Shown piece after piece: positions 12,933-25,384 of a stretch of 64,000 nucleotides of DNA. Each line of letters begins with the position of its first letter. Position 1 is the stretch's first letter. Origin of the DNA: Phaseolus vulgaris (Eukaryota; Streptophyta; Magnoliopsida; Fabales; Fabaceae); NCBI RefSeq assembly GCF_000499845.2, contig NC_023757.2, positions 41,333,798 through 41,397,797 of the forward strand. Direction: 5' to 3'. Position numbers and translations under genes: made by a program. Below the pieces are notes generated by a model that was not told where the DNA came from, made no database searches, and saw nothing but the letters and a program-made list of their open reading frames with translations.

Positions 12933-13064
12933 TTTAACACCATTACAATGCATACACTTCACACCCTAATAAATTATTATTTTAATTATATTTATTTTAT
13001 TTTTTAATTAAAAATATTATTATAATTATTGTAAAATGTATGCTATTTACTGTTTGGTGTCAAA
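12933..13064. mobile_element. MITE-like element, family A copy 1
   Basis: About 130 bp bounded by imperfect inverted repeats: left 'tttaacaccattacaatgca' and, read on the other strand from 13064, 'tttgacaccaaacagtaaat', both followed by a CATACAnTTnACA block. The centre is pure A/T. The same termini and A/T core order are found at 61929-62045, which supports a mobile family. The target duplication is not clear. Confidence 0.5.
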
Positions 13065-14699
13065 AAGAAACTTCTCCCTTCATATAATTGTAAGAAACTG
13101 GTTAATGATATCTTGAAAATCTAATAAATTTATACAACTATTTGAAATTTATTATTTAATTTTCTAATTTTTTTAAAATAACCACCTTAACTTTAATAGC
13201 TTCGCTTTTCATGAATGTATTTATAATATTAATGTAATTTGTTTTTAATTTATGTGAATGGATAAATTTTTGAAAAATTATAAATATGGATAAGTCTTGT
13301 GCATTACACAATTCATTATAAAAAAAAAGTTACACAACTCTATTATTAATGAAGAAATTCTGTTATAGTAGCATGACTTTGATTAGAGCTAGTTTTAGTT
13401 TTTGAATTTACACCAAAATTGTACAAAATAAGCACAATTATAGTTTAACCATTATTTATTTATTTATACTAAAGTGGTGTAGGAGTGAAACGACTTCAAT
13501 TAAACAATTGTTAGATTTTTACTAATATTAAGGACATGACCTCAATTAAAACAATTTACTTTTTACCTATCAATATAAGTTATTGTTATAATCAAATTTG
13601 AATTAGTTAAATGAAATTATTAAGGCTGTGTATTTATAATAATGATGATTAAATTATAAATAAGTCAATATAATTATTTCAATTGACAATTTTTATTTTT
13701 TAAATTAAAAAAAAATGGTTGAACTAAATGTTAGTGTGATTCATTCCATCCTTGTAAGACTTCAGTATAAATGAAAAAAAATGTTGAATTATAGTTGAAT
13801 CCCCTTACACGACTTCACTATAAATAAATACAAAATTAACCTAATCAAAGTTGTGTTGTCCACACACAACTACTCCATCAACACTAAAATCGTATACACC
13901 TTAGACGACTTCAACTAATCAATACTAAGTTGTGTTGTGATAACATGACTTCTTCACCAAATAGACGCAACTTACCTATATTTCCAATATTTTAAAAATT
14001 TGTCCATTTATATAAATTTGAAAACAAATTGTACGAATTTCATATAAAGTCTTCTTCAGCTAGTTGTATGGTTTATTTTACATAGAAACGTGTCATCATT
14101 TCTGGAATTTTCAAACCATTTTTTATTATTTATTGATTTATTATAGCTAGTTTGATGTAAAAAATAAATAAATAAATATATATATATATAATTAAGCCAA
14201 TAAATAATATTTTAAATTAAGATAATTATATTTTTAGGCACATAATTTAATTAAGTAATCTATTTATTATTAATATAATCTAGGAAATTATATAAGATAT
14301 TTTTCATTTTTATTAATAATATTCTTTGTAATATTATATTTTTTATTCATTTTACTTCAAACTTATAGTTTATTTTTTATATGTTAATGTTGATATTATA
14401 AATTTTTTAATATATCAAAAATAAAAATTTCATCTCTAAAGACAAATAATAAAATGCATTTCATACTTTTAGAGTTAATAATTTTAACATATTAAAATTA
14501 TATTAATATAAAAATAACTATTATTCTTTTCTTTTGCTAACTTGAAATTAATATAAAATAATTAGCTAAGTATGTTTAAAGTTCTTGCAAAAATTATTAT
14601 GTCTTAATTTAGTCGTAGTAAATTTTTTGTTACTTTAAATGTTTGACTTTTTGTTAGTGTTAATACACTCAAAACCATATTGGAATAAAAGTTCAAGAG
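13065..14699. other. Intergenic, AT-rich, no gene recognised
   Basis: No coding signal is seen. A short AT run lies at about 14176-14190. The stretch 13470-13960 has repeated phrases around 'acttcaactaaacaa', suggesting an old low-copy repeat, but no boundaries are visible. Confidence 0.45.
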
Positions 14700-16284
14700 A
14701 AGATGTTATCTTAACACACACTTAGTAAGTTGTCTTTTGGATAAGATCATTGGGAGCAAAGCACGCATCACTCAGAGGCATGGTGGCCATGGTTTTGACC
14801 GTAAATCACATAAATCTTCAAATAATTTTACAACGTTATTCTTCTCAAACTTTCCAAATGGCTTTGGGGAATTGGACATGATTAAGATCTTCCAAAGATG
14901 GGCAAGGGTGAAAGAAGTATTTATTTCACATAAGTTAAACAGATGGGGGAGAAGATTCAAGTTTGTGAGATTCTTTTAAGTGGGAAATGTAGGGCATATG
15001 GAGAGGAAGTTAGACCAAATTTACATAAGGAACGTGAAGTTATATGTGAACATCCCAAGATATCAGAGATATGAGCTTGAACCCAATAAGGCGACGAGAA
15101 GGGATTATAGGAATCTCCACATGGAGGTACCAAGGGACACCAGGAAGCTGCATCTGGATGCACATGTGATACACAGGAAGAAGAGAAGAAAGGAGGTTTG
15201 GATGGAAAAGAAAGGGAAAAGTCCTTTGTTGACGTAGTAAAAGGTGCATCTCAAAAGAAGTGGAAGGGGTCCACAATTACGACACAACATCATGGCATGT
15301 TGTGGATGAAGAATAGTGTTATTGGTTAGTTTAGTGTAGATTTGGACTTTGATCAGCTGTGTGAAGAATTTGTGAAAGGGGGTATGAGTATGAATGGAGT
15401 GAGGTATATGGGTGACAACCTAGCTCTGTTAACGCCAAGAGAAGGGGAGTGCATGGAGGATCTAATAAAGCTCAACAAAGAGTGGTTTGAGAGTGTCTTT
15501 GATAATATCGAACCATGGTCAAAATCACATGTAGCGGGTCACAAAATCGTTTGGGTGAGATGCTATTCCGATATCACTTTGGAACAAGGACTGTTCTCCA
15601 AAGTGGTAGGAGAAGTGGCTACGTTGGTGTCTATTGGTAAGTCCACGATGTTATGGGAAAACCTTGAGTACGCTAGACTGCAAGTTTGCTTATTGAAAAG
15701 CTGCAATGCTAGGTTGGCGAAGGACATGCAGATCAATGATCAAATGTATAGTATATACATTGAAGAAGAGTATCCAATAAAAAATGGAGGTCAGTGCAAG
15801 TGTACCTACAACTACTTTGCTTCTTCTGATAGTGTCTCTTCATTGGAGACCTATGTAGAAGAAACAATCTTTTATGAGAAAAGCTGCGAGGAGGAGGTAA
15901 GGCATTGGGATGGGGAGAACAAATCACAACACATATATTGCCTTAATTGTTGAGGAACCCGGGTACACCCATGTCGGGAAGCGGGTCGTCGACGAAAACG
16001 CGTGAGCAAGATGGACCACAAACCAGCCGTATAAATAATGGGGTTCGAGAAGACAATAGTGCACGAGGAGATGCCAACTATGCCCTAAACCTATCACATA
16101 TACTAGGAGATGAGGGAGCAACTGTGGGAAGCATTTGTAAAACTCCTCCATGACGGCGTAAGATGAAAGGGCTTTGGGAATTGGGGGAACCAAGTACCCA
16201 TCCAAGGTTGTCCGAGAGCTTAGGCGTGGGATCATCTCAGGTAGGGACTATCTCTCCTTCCAGAGTAGGAACAAACAAAAACTT
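14700..16284 (+). pseudogene. Degenerate LINE ORF1-like gene with RRM domain
   Basis: The plus strand encodes an RRM-type segment, 'LFFSNFPNGFGELDMIKIF' then 'GRRFKFVRFF' (14850-14976), broken by a TAA at 14977-14979. The same frame resumes with 'KLDQIYIRNVKLYVNIPRYQ' to 15236. After a TAG at 15235-15237 and a frame change, a 203-codon open frame (15342-15953) continues with 'WVRCYSDITLEQGLFSKVVG' and 'NLEYARLQVCLLKSCNARLA'. A further frame shift leads to 'RRKMKGLWELGEPSTHPRLS' near 16157-16216. This order (RRM, then a DUF4283-like region, then a Ser-rich linker) matches the first ORF of plant L1-type LINEs that is common in legumes. The reverse transcriptase that should follow is absent, because another repeat begins at about 16285. 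The gene is dead, with at least three disruptions. Confidence 0.75.
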
Positions 16285-17396
16285 GGTGACTTTTTACGGC
16301 AAGTGCACCGCGTTTGTCAGAAGTAATAATTGTCCCTAAGGACGGATATCGATCCCACAAAGAACAGTGAATCATCGAGTACAATATTCGCTAAATATAA
16401 CAACAGAACAATAAAAAAAGAGTGTGAAGTGATTATGTTGGCACTGATCAATAAGAAAACAAACAAAGAATTAGTTGCTTCAATTGGAAAAATTGGGATT
16501 AAGTTTCATCTCTCTCACTCTCATGTATTTTGATTAGCATGTTAATATTAAGTTCTTTAATTGAAATTGATGCCCGTATAAAAATCATTTATATCGATTC
16601 CTCGCATATAAAATCCTTAAGAATGTTCCCTAACTATCGATCCCTCGCATACTTATAAGAACAACTTAGAACGAAGCTCGGACGTTTAATAGCAATTAAC
16701 ATTTCAAGTCTATTCCTAGCACTCAAATATGTTAAGTATTGTTGTTTAGGTCCGAACCCTAAAAATACCTCCCGGTCAGATTTAAGATTCTCAATTTGTC
16801 ACGGAGAATTAAAAGTAAAACAACAATACCAATAATCAATCAAGAACTGAATATTAATATATAAAATATCACCTCAATACATAAGAGTTTGAGCAGATTA
16901 CTCTCAATCCCAAAGGGTAGAATTAGCCACGCATACTTCTATCACCTTCCATTCTCCCAATTGGGTTACAATTCACTCTATGGTGTTTTTCTCTCAATCT
17001 GGCACCATAAGGTTGAGCCTCTAGCCCTCTATTTATCCTAGTTTTCTAGGGTTAGGTTGTTTCCTATATCGCGCTAATGGGCTAAATGATAAAACATAAA
17101 AAAGGCCCAATCTTTCTTTGCATCTTTTTCCATTCTGGGACCTTCTATCTTTATCTTTTTAGCTCAAATCATTCATCTTTAATCCAAATCTCCAATCTTC
17201 CTTAGAAATCTGCAATTAACACCAAATTTGAGAATAAAATACTCTTATTCAAATAAAGATCATAAAAAATGTAAAAAGGTATAAATTCATAAATTAGGGA
17301 TTATTTTATATGTAAATTAGCAATAAATCCTCCTATATTTTAATATGAAATATTACTGAAATTAGACACTTATCACATATTAATAATTGTAATGCA
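16285..17396 (-). mobile_element. LTR-like repeat inserted next to the LINE relic
   Basis: Read on the minus strand, this block begins TGATAAGTGTCTAATTTCAG and ends GGTGCACTTGCCGTAAAAAGTCA, giving TG...CA ends typical of an LTR. It interrupts the LINE ORF1 homology sharply. Motifs such as 'gcaagtgcaccgcg' and 'gatatcgatcccacaaag' look like sequences repeated in legume genomes. The flanking pentamers (cttgg and catat) do not match, so a clean solo LTR is not shown and the class stays uncertain. Confidence 0.4.
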
Positions 17397-18702
17397 AGAT
17401 TTTAAAATCACTGTACTAAATTGAATATTGACCCTAAATGTAGGGACGAATAAGGTAATTATACCTTTAGTTTAAGATTCAAGTAGCTTTAGAGGTGGAA
17501 GGTGGGTGTTGAAGAGTTGTTGGTGTGGGGTAGTAATTTAGAAGGTGTCTCTTTTAATTTATTCATTATTATAAGCTTAAAGTAGAAATGTCTTAAATGT
17601 CTTGATTCTATCTATAATATACCGCGGAATTCTCGTGTTCAAAACATTATGATAAGTAATATATTTTATATTTTATATAAATAAGATAATCACGTAATTT
17701 TTTAATTTTTAATAGATTATGAATAACATTTAATTTTTAAGCATTTTTTTAATTAATAATTTAATATTTTTAACTTTTTTTCTATAATTATATATTTATC
17801 ATTTTTATATTTGAAGAATATTTATTTACAAAAAATATTAGTATATTATTACTGAAATTATTTCATATTAGTTTTAAATTAAGTAAAGGAGAAAAAAATA
17901 AAGGATAATAATAATTTTTAATGTTACACATATTATAATATACTATAATTCTTAATTATTAAAAATATAAAATATATTTATTATTTTTGTCCTACCATCA
18001 TTCAAAACTATAATATTAAAATTAATATATAGAAAATAAATTATAAACGTAAAACTAAGTTATAATTTTTTTTAATAAAAATAATGTTAAAAAGAAAGGT
18101 AATGGTTGGAAAATAAGATATATAGAACCTATCTTATTTTAATTTAATCAAGACTGAATTCTGTATATACAGTTGAATTAAAAAAATAATTTATAATGGC
18201 ATTTTCGTTACGAAAATTATCATAAGAAATTTTAATTTATTTTTTGTAGGTTTTAGTGTCGTATATATTTTTAAAACTTTTTAACAACTTACTTGAGTGA
18301 GTTATGGTTCTATTAAAAAAAATACAATTTTAAATTTCACCTAATTTAAAGTTAGTTTATTAAGAAGTAAATTTTAAATTTAAATTAACTAATTTTGTAT
18401 CTATTTATATATTATAAATATAAAATATTTTCATTTATTGTAGTGAGAGATTTCAAGTGTGTGTGTATTATGTAGCAATATAGATGCATTAATATTCTTA
18501 AATGGTGAGCAAATGTTTTTATGGACACGTCACTGGTTGAGGTGACGTGGTAGATTAGTAAAGTAAAGTGTTGAGGCACTTAGTTGGGTCTTTGTTTGGT
18601 AAAAAAGAGCATGCCAAATGCTAGGGAAAGATTCTTGGCTTCCCAATGCTATTGTCCAATTAACTTTCATTCAAAACCTGTCAGTGTCTTCTTAAACAGC
18701 CT
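17397..18702. other. Intergenic, AT-rich, upstream of the CLE gene
   Basis: No coding signal. The last 200 bp are less AT-rich and run into the CLE promoter. Confidence 0.5.
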
Positions 18703-18710
18703 TATATATA
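18703..18710 (+). promoter_or_regulatory. Probable TATA box of the CLE gene
   Basis: TATATATA within 'ccttatatatatttcc' lies about 220 bp before the CLE start codon. It implies a leader of about 190 nt, which contains several upstream ATGs (for example at 18727 and near 18778) opening short frames. Confidence 0.5.
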
Positions 18711-18928
18711 TTTCCTTACCATACTTATGATTGGGGTGAATCTACAACTTCCTTCCCTACATGTTCCACCTTTCTCATGTTTTATGCTTTTAGTCTTCCA
18801 ACTCTCACACAACATTACTTTCATCAATGATCAAATAGAGGACTTCCTCTGCCAACACATTATCTATATCCTCTTTGCTTCAAAAACACAACTTTCTCTT
18901 ATCCCACATTACCTACACTCAAACAAAC

Positions 18929-19216
18929 ATGAGTCTTTTCAGTTTTAGAGGCTTCTTTGTTTTAGTTTGTGTTGGGATTTTAGCTTCTCAACCATTTAAG
19001 GTTTCTGGCTTCAGAAGCAAAGATCTTGCTCTCAGATGGGATGAGGGACTTTTGCCATTTGTTAGAAGTTTCCGTGTCTTGAAGGCTGTTTATGCAGTGG
19101 AGGATTTGCATTCAAAGGTGGAGTTGGCACCTGCTCCTTCCATGACCATTGATCCTAATCGGTCAAACAAAAGGACAGTTAGAAAAGGACCAGACCCAAT
19201 TCACAACAGAAGTTGA
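18929..19216 (+). CDS. CLE45: CLE45-like secreted peptide precursor
   Basis: An intronless 95-residue precursor. Residues 1-27 (MSLFSFRGFFVLVCVGILAS then QPFKVSG) form a signal peptide. A variable middle follows, and the dodecapeptide R-T-V-R-K-G-P-D-P-I-H-N lies at residues 82-93, two residues from the end. This fits the CLE consensus at Arg1, Val3, Gly6, Pro7, Pro9, His11 and Asn12, but has Arg instead of Pro at position 4. That substitution is shared with Arabidopsis CLE45 (RRVRRGSDPIHN), a root protophloem signal read by BAM3. Unlike CLE45 it keeps Pro at position 7, the usual hydroxylation site. An upstream in-frame Met at 18875 exists, but the Met at 18929 places the signal peptide correctly. 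The CLE class is well supported by the motif; orthology to CLE45 is inferred from the 12-mer only. Confidence 0.88.
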   Translation: MSLFSFRGFFVLVCVGILASQPFKVSGFRSKDLALRWDEGLLPFVRSFRVLKAVYAVEDLHSKVELAPAPSMTIDPNRSNKRTVRKGPDPIHNRS

Positions 19217-20404
19217 CCTGCTTCAACTATGTCCTTTTCTCCTGTTTAGAAATGACAAGACAATTCCCGATGCAAAGACAAAACAATCTTCTTTGTGTTC
19301 TTAACCGTTTCTAAAAAAGGTTGGTTGGTTGGTTTACTACGTTTTCTTTTATATTTGTTCTCAGTTCTACTACCTTGTGTCTACATGACAGTTGAAAAGT
19401 TGCAGCTGAAATGCTGAACAAGTCTCTGAGCCAGCATTGTTTCTAATAGAGTAGAGCAATCGTAGGAATTGACCAATAGCTGGATAGCTAATGATCTTGT
19501 TAGTCCTCAAATACTGAAGATAGTGCATCTTTATTTTTGCCCCCTTGTGAAGAAGAATATATATATGGTTTTTTTCCCATCTACTGATGTTTATCCTCTC
19601 TTTTTTCTTCCACTAATTTAGGAGACATCATTATATGCACAATCAATTAAAACATTAAAACGTGGCACAGAAATTAAATAAGTAACATCGGAATATGTAA
19701 ATAAAAAACATTTGTCATGTTGATTGTAGTCAAAGTACATGAGAATTTGTCTTAATTTGGAGACAGTCTTTCCTGCATAATCAGGTGCTACTGCATATGG
19801 TTAAATATTCTATTGCTCACCTATGCATATTCCATACTTGCATCAAATAAATAAAGTTAAGATAAAGTTCCACTTGAAAATTAAAATCTACTATACACTT
19901 TCAGTCCATAGCTCCTTTACCATTTAACTTATTTGCACATCAATCCATAAACACTACAAAAGCCAGGGGTAATACGGTGCTCGTCAATATGATCTCGTAA
20001 CAGTTATATACACCGGGAAAAAAAGCACCTAGTCTGTGAATGAAATTAATACTTACCTCTTTGCTGTGGTACTTTGATGACAGGTAGGTTATTGTTTCTG
20101 AATCTTCCTACAAAATCTAAACGAAGAAAAAACATGGGTACCTTATAAGGGTATACAGTAAAATTCTCCATATAATTAATGTCCTTGCCAATAGTGCAGG
20201 GAAAAATCAATGTGGTATCTCACTCGTTTCAATTATCCCATGAGATTTAAAAGAAACACAACAATAGTCTTTTCATGAAGAAGATAAAAAGTGATTCCGT
20301 GAAAATTTGTAACGAGGGAGGGAGCTACGCTTGTTACTTGCAAATAAGTAAAACTAAGTTCTTGAGTCTCCCATTGATAGGTCCTTGATTGGCCTTTCAG
20401 TGGA
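19217..20404. other. Convergent intergenic region between CLE and GT47 genes
   Basis: It holds the 3' flanks of both genes, which point toward each other. Composition is mixed for the first 350 bp (likely CLE 3' UTR), then AT-rich. No further gene is seen. Confidence 0.6.
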
Positions 20405-22287
20405 TCATAATAAGAAGCTAAGATCTCTGGTATGGTATCTATTTTTCCTGTGCAAATTTAACTGTAGGGAAGATATCTTATGTGCAACTTGCTCCCAAAT
20501 CATATTCACTGCATCTCTAGGCTGGCTTGGATATTGATACTCAAAGTGTTGTGTGATATCCTTTAACCTTTCACACATCTTGGTCCACTTTTCTGGCTTG
20601 ATTGAACGAAGAAGATTCAGCAGGTAACCTTTCCTCACAGCATCTGAGGCACGGACAAATAAGCTAAATTCTGAGTAGTCCAAAACATCTTCAAATGGTA
20701 GCTCAATTTCGTCACTAATGATCACAGGTACACAGTGGCTCACAATGGCATCAAAGAGGCGATTAGAGGATGGGGTATCTCCAGCAATGTTTAGGCAAAA
20801 TTTGGATAAGGCCATGCCCTGGCTTGCCTGCTTAATTCCATTTCTTCTGATGCTTCCAAACGTAAAATGCACATCTTTCTCATCTTTGAGGAGGTGATAT
20901 ATTTCACGGCGAACAGCTCCTCCCTAAAGAATTTCACCATGATAACCAAATGAATTACAATAAATAAACACTCATCTGGTAGATTTATATTACTTACAAT
21001 AATGTTTATAACATGATGAAAGGTAGTATAAATCACATCATTACTCGCTGCTACGATTCTAAGAAAAGCTGCCGTAGCAGATGAGTTTTCCTATTTTAAC
21101 AAAATGGTCCTAACACATGCTGCCATTTGATCCTACCTGTGCCTGGAATTTCTAGATGAATGTGAATGTTTAACTAATTCACAGTAGTATCACTGGTTTT
21201 GATTCAACTCAGTAACCCTGCTATTCCTTTCTTAAATGATTTTCTATGAATTTTAATGAAAAAACAAATTACTAATGGACAATAGTGCATAGCCATTTCT
21301 AAATAGATAATATTAGAGTAAGGAGAAACTCACAGATTTCCTATATATTGCCCCCTGGAAATATAGAAGTGTAGAACGCTCCTTATATGAAGCTGACTCT
21401 GCTCTTGGTATAGTGTTTACTAAATGCCTATATGGAGCTATTATATCCTTCTGAATATTGGCTATTTTAGAATGGTATCGACCAAAATCTGCAAGCACGA
21501 AAATGGAAGAACCTAACTTTCTTCTTGCATGAACCATACTGTTAGGATGGTGGGCCACAATCACATGATCCGTCCCTCCAGAACGTTTCCATTCTTCCCG
21601 CTCCATCAGGAACTGTACCAATCTCCCTTGCAGCATTTTATTAACACTAACTTTTTCCTTTCCATGGATTTTGGAATGTTGGTTGTAACTCAAAGATGAG
21701 AAAAATGGCACAAAAACCACATCTGCTTGACTTGCATTCTGTACTCTAATAGCGCTACAAGGCCTAAAAACATTTGCAATGTTTGACGACAAAAGATCAA
21801 GAGTGAGCCAGTACTCCACACTGTGCTGTAAATTAAGCCCACCTGGATATGGAGGGACATGTTTTGGGTTATTCACAATTGGCCATGTTTGGTTCGCACT
21901 CCCCTTCCAATCCAATAACCCAAAGTGAAACTCTGGAGGTAAGTCATACATGAACACCCTTAAGAGAGCAAGGGTTGTGTCACACGCCATCTTCCTCAGC
22001 TGTTTGGGAGAAGTTGATTTCTGGCTTGAATTAAAAAGTTGGCACCTTTGTGGTTGAACTTTTGAAACTTGAGAATGTAAGGGAGGTGTAATGTGTTCCC
22101 TCTTGAAACTGGGTTTGAAATCAAGTGATGTGTTGTTGGCAAGAACAAGGTCCAAGACTGATCTAGGAATGAATGAATGGCTGCTGAAGTGGAGGAGGAA
22201 AGAGGAATATAGAACCAAAAGGAACATAGCAATAATCATGAAACAAAACATGAAGAATCTTGGGGGAACAAGGTTGTTGTCTGACAT
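20405..22287 (-). CDS. ARAD1: Exostosin-family GT47 glycosyltransferase, ARAD1-like, two exons
   Basis: Exon 1 is 21334-22287 (318 codons) and exon 2 is 20405-20923, with borders AAATCT|GTGAGT and TTCTTTAG|GGAGGA, phase 0, giving 490 residues. A single hydrophobic segment at about residues 11-32 (FFMFCFMIIAMFLLVLYSSF) makes it a type II Golgi membrane protein, followed by a variable stem. The exostosin domain runs from 'LLRVFMYDLPPEFHFGLLDW' (about 108) through 'ADVVFVPFFSSLSYN', 'HVIVAHHPNSM' and 'STLLYFQGAIYRK' to the C-terminal 'FCLNIAGDTPSSNRLFDAIV' and 'CVPVIISDEIELPFEDVLDY'. Joining the exons gives 'IYRKSGGAVRREIYHLLKDE', continuous across the family motif. ARAD1 is a putative arabinosyltransferase for pectic arabinan. 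The exact sugar specificity is inferred from resemblance only. Length is normal and all motifs are intact. Confidence 0.9.
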
Positions 22288-22770
22288 TGTTGAAGAACAG
22301 GGTCAGAGGAAAGGAAAGTCTTAAGAAAATCAGCAAATAAAACAAGAGGAAAACAGAATAATGTGGTAGCAGAATTTCTTCACTAAATATTAAAGCATAC
22401 TGGTGAGTATGTTAGTATTATTTGCAATTTTGCATGAACTGATGAAGTCTCACAATTAGGAGAGGGCATAAGAAGATTATAGTAAAAATTGAAAAAAAAT
22501 TGGAATTGAAATTGGAATTGGAATGTGGGTGGTCAAAACTAGTGGGGTTCAGTTGGGCAACAAAGAGTACCTGATCACCTTCACAGGTTTGGACAAGAGA
22601 AACATGAAGGTTTTTGTTTGAGGCCAATTTGTTGTGATCAAAATTGACCAATCACATTCATTGTTTGTTACCTTCCAATCAAATTCTGCAGTATCAGTCC
22701 AAACACTGCTCTGAGATTTATTTATTTACCAAAATTGATTTTAGGACCTATGATTTTTTTGGAAAAAAGT
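22288..22770. other. Upstream flank of the GT47 gene
   Basis: Mixed composition upstream of the GT47 start. A purine/G-rich stretch at about 22470-22560 contains a short 'ggaattgaaattggaattgg' repeat. No other gene is seen. Confidence 0.5.
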
Positions 22771-23312
22771 TTATTACACCTCCTATATTCAATAAATATA
22801 CCTCCTTTTTTAGAAATATTTTTCTTAAATACCTATCTAATTTATCCTTATTTTAAGATTACTTTGATTGCTTTCTGAAAATATTTTTTTCTTATTATCT
22901 TTTATAGATTGATCATTTCCTCCTTTCTCACTCATCCCCTTACCATTCATACCTTTTGAGATTGAATTTTAATGAAATATTTTAAAATGATCTTTTGTTA
23001 TTATTATTATTTAATGGTATATTATTATATAAAAAATTATTAGTATTTGCAATAAATATTTTCAAAAGGAGTGAATGACACTTAAAAAATGTCAGTACAG
23101 TGGCGGAATCAGGGAAAATCATATAAGTGAAAGAATGAGTGAGAAAACTACAAAAAAAAAAAAATGGGTATGTAAAAGAGAAAATGAGTAGATGAACACT
23201 TTTTTTTTCAAAAGAAAACAAGAAAATTTAAAATTTAAAATAAATCAGAATAATATTTTGGAAAAAATGAACAAATAAGGGAAGTATATTTACTAAATAA
23301 AGAAGGTGTAAT
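22771..23312. repeat. Imperfect foldback, about 540 bp
   Basis: The left arm 'ttattacacctcctatattc aataaatatacctcc' (22771-22805) pairs with the right arm around 23274-23312, which on the other strand reads 'attacaccttctttatttag' then 'taaatatacttcc'. Inner segments also pair loosely: 'ctcactcatccccttaccat' near 22930 and 'atgggtatgtaaaagag' near 23163. It looks like an old inverted-repeat transposon. Ends and target duplication are not clear. Confidence 0.35.
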
Positions 23313-25327
23313 TTTTTTTTCATATGCAGGATATCTATATTATGTTTCAAATTTACATAATTGATTAAACTATAACAATTTTTTTTTTTAAAAAGAGTGA
23401 ATAAATTAATAAAAAAAAGTAACAGATAACACATTATAAGGGATAGGCATTTAAGAAGGACAAGAATAAGGATAAATACAAAGAAAATGTATTTTGATAT
23501 GATTAAGAAGATATTTTTTATTAATTAAGTGGATAGTGTGTGAAATACATAACCATTGATCTGAATGAAAGAAGGAAAAAATATTAAAAATGATTTCTTA
23601 AAAAAGTAATAATCTTTTACTATAAAGTATATATTTTAATTTATAATATCTATACTATTATATAAAAGAGGATATACTATTTGATAAAAAAATTTAATAT
23701 TATATTTTAATTGAACAATTTTTGATTTCAAAATAAAAATAATAATTTATATATCTTTTTAAAAGTAAGGGTTAAATAATTTTTTAATACTATTTTAAAA
23801 GTTATTAAATAAATTGTATTATTTTTTATTTTTTAATTAAATACTCATAAAAACAATAAAACTATATATATTTTAATATAATAAAATGTAAGTACAAATT
23901 TTTCAAAGCATAAAGCTATAGTATTTCATTACAAATTATCCCTAATTCACATTGAAAAAAAAAAGAACAGAAGAAAGATGGAGCACGTCTCAGCTAGCTT
24001 TGGGCCTCTAGGAATAACAATGGTGGTCTTCCTTCTTTTCTCTTTTTTATGGTTTAGGCAATTTCTTTTTATACCCCAATAATTTTCATATACAACTCTT
24101 CACATTGATTAAAAGATCAAATTATTCCTTTGCCACCATCACTATTGTCTATGTGTTATAGGACTCTAACAAAATTATGCAATTCATAGTGTATTTTTTC
24201 ATTAAGAAATGACTTTTAGAGTATCTATTTTAGAAATATATGTTTTTTATAAAAAAAATACTTGTGAATTGTTAAAATTTTCAAATTATAATCTAAAAAT
24301 ATTTTTTAAAACAATATAAGAATTTTTATATTTATGGAGACATAAAAAAAAATAAGAGTGTAGTCTTATATTAAATTTTATTTTAATATTTATTTACTTT
24401 TACTATTTTAGTTCTCATTAATATTTTTTCCGCTTTAGTATATGGTATCCTTCTTTCTTTCGATTCTTGTAGAGCTGTAAACTTTTCATATATACTCCTT
24501 TTATTTTACAATCTCTTTATTTTACTCTTTAGAATCAGGACAAAATAGGCATATTCTTAAATATTTCCTAACCAAATCTTCATTCCGCATAAACATAAAC
24601 TAAACTTAAATAAAATTAGCAGCGTTAAATTCCATAATTTTTTTTAAGAAATTGGTAATTTTACATGGGTTCTCTTTGTTGGATTGATTATCTTGGGTTA
24701 ACTTATTTATTTCATCTTCTACATGGGTTAAAACATCAAAGTATTATCTTGTTGATTTTTTATTTTTTATGATAATTTTTTTATCAAATTAAATATGTAG
24801 GAGAATTGTATTTATTAAATTGGATAAAATTTGAGAAAGATTTATTCTACGGCATGATTGATTTTTTTATGATATTTTTAATAAAGAGAAATATTTTTAC
24901 TCAAATGAAAATAAAACAAAAATTCAAATCTTATTTTCACTCAAGTAAAAGCTGAGCTAAAAATCAACCTTTACTTTCGGTCTTATTTTTCTCTCAAACA
25001 AAAATAGCTCCGCAACTCAACCTTTGGTTTGGCCAAATTTTCGCTCAAATTTTCACTCAAATAAACCAATTTTCTCTTAGTGAAATCTTTTTCCCTCTAA
25101 GTTTCATGAATGTATCAAGTATAAATACTTCTATAAATGCAAAATGAATATTACTTAGTATATAGATTGAATTGTGGATTTGTTTAAATGAATTATAATG
25201 TTTATTGAGAACAATGATAATTTTGTGAATTTATGGTCATAAGATTAGGATGATATGTGAATTTTGTTTAATTTTATCTATTAAATATTGACACCTAAGT
25301 TGTAAGAAGGATCTTACACACAATAAC

Positions 25328-25384
<57 letters not shown>

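Noticed and set aside
25330..25380. AT-repeat tracts as possible origins or matrix attachment sites
   Set aside because: They are plain microsatellites; nothing in the sequence supports a further role.
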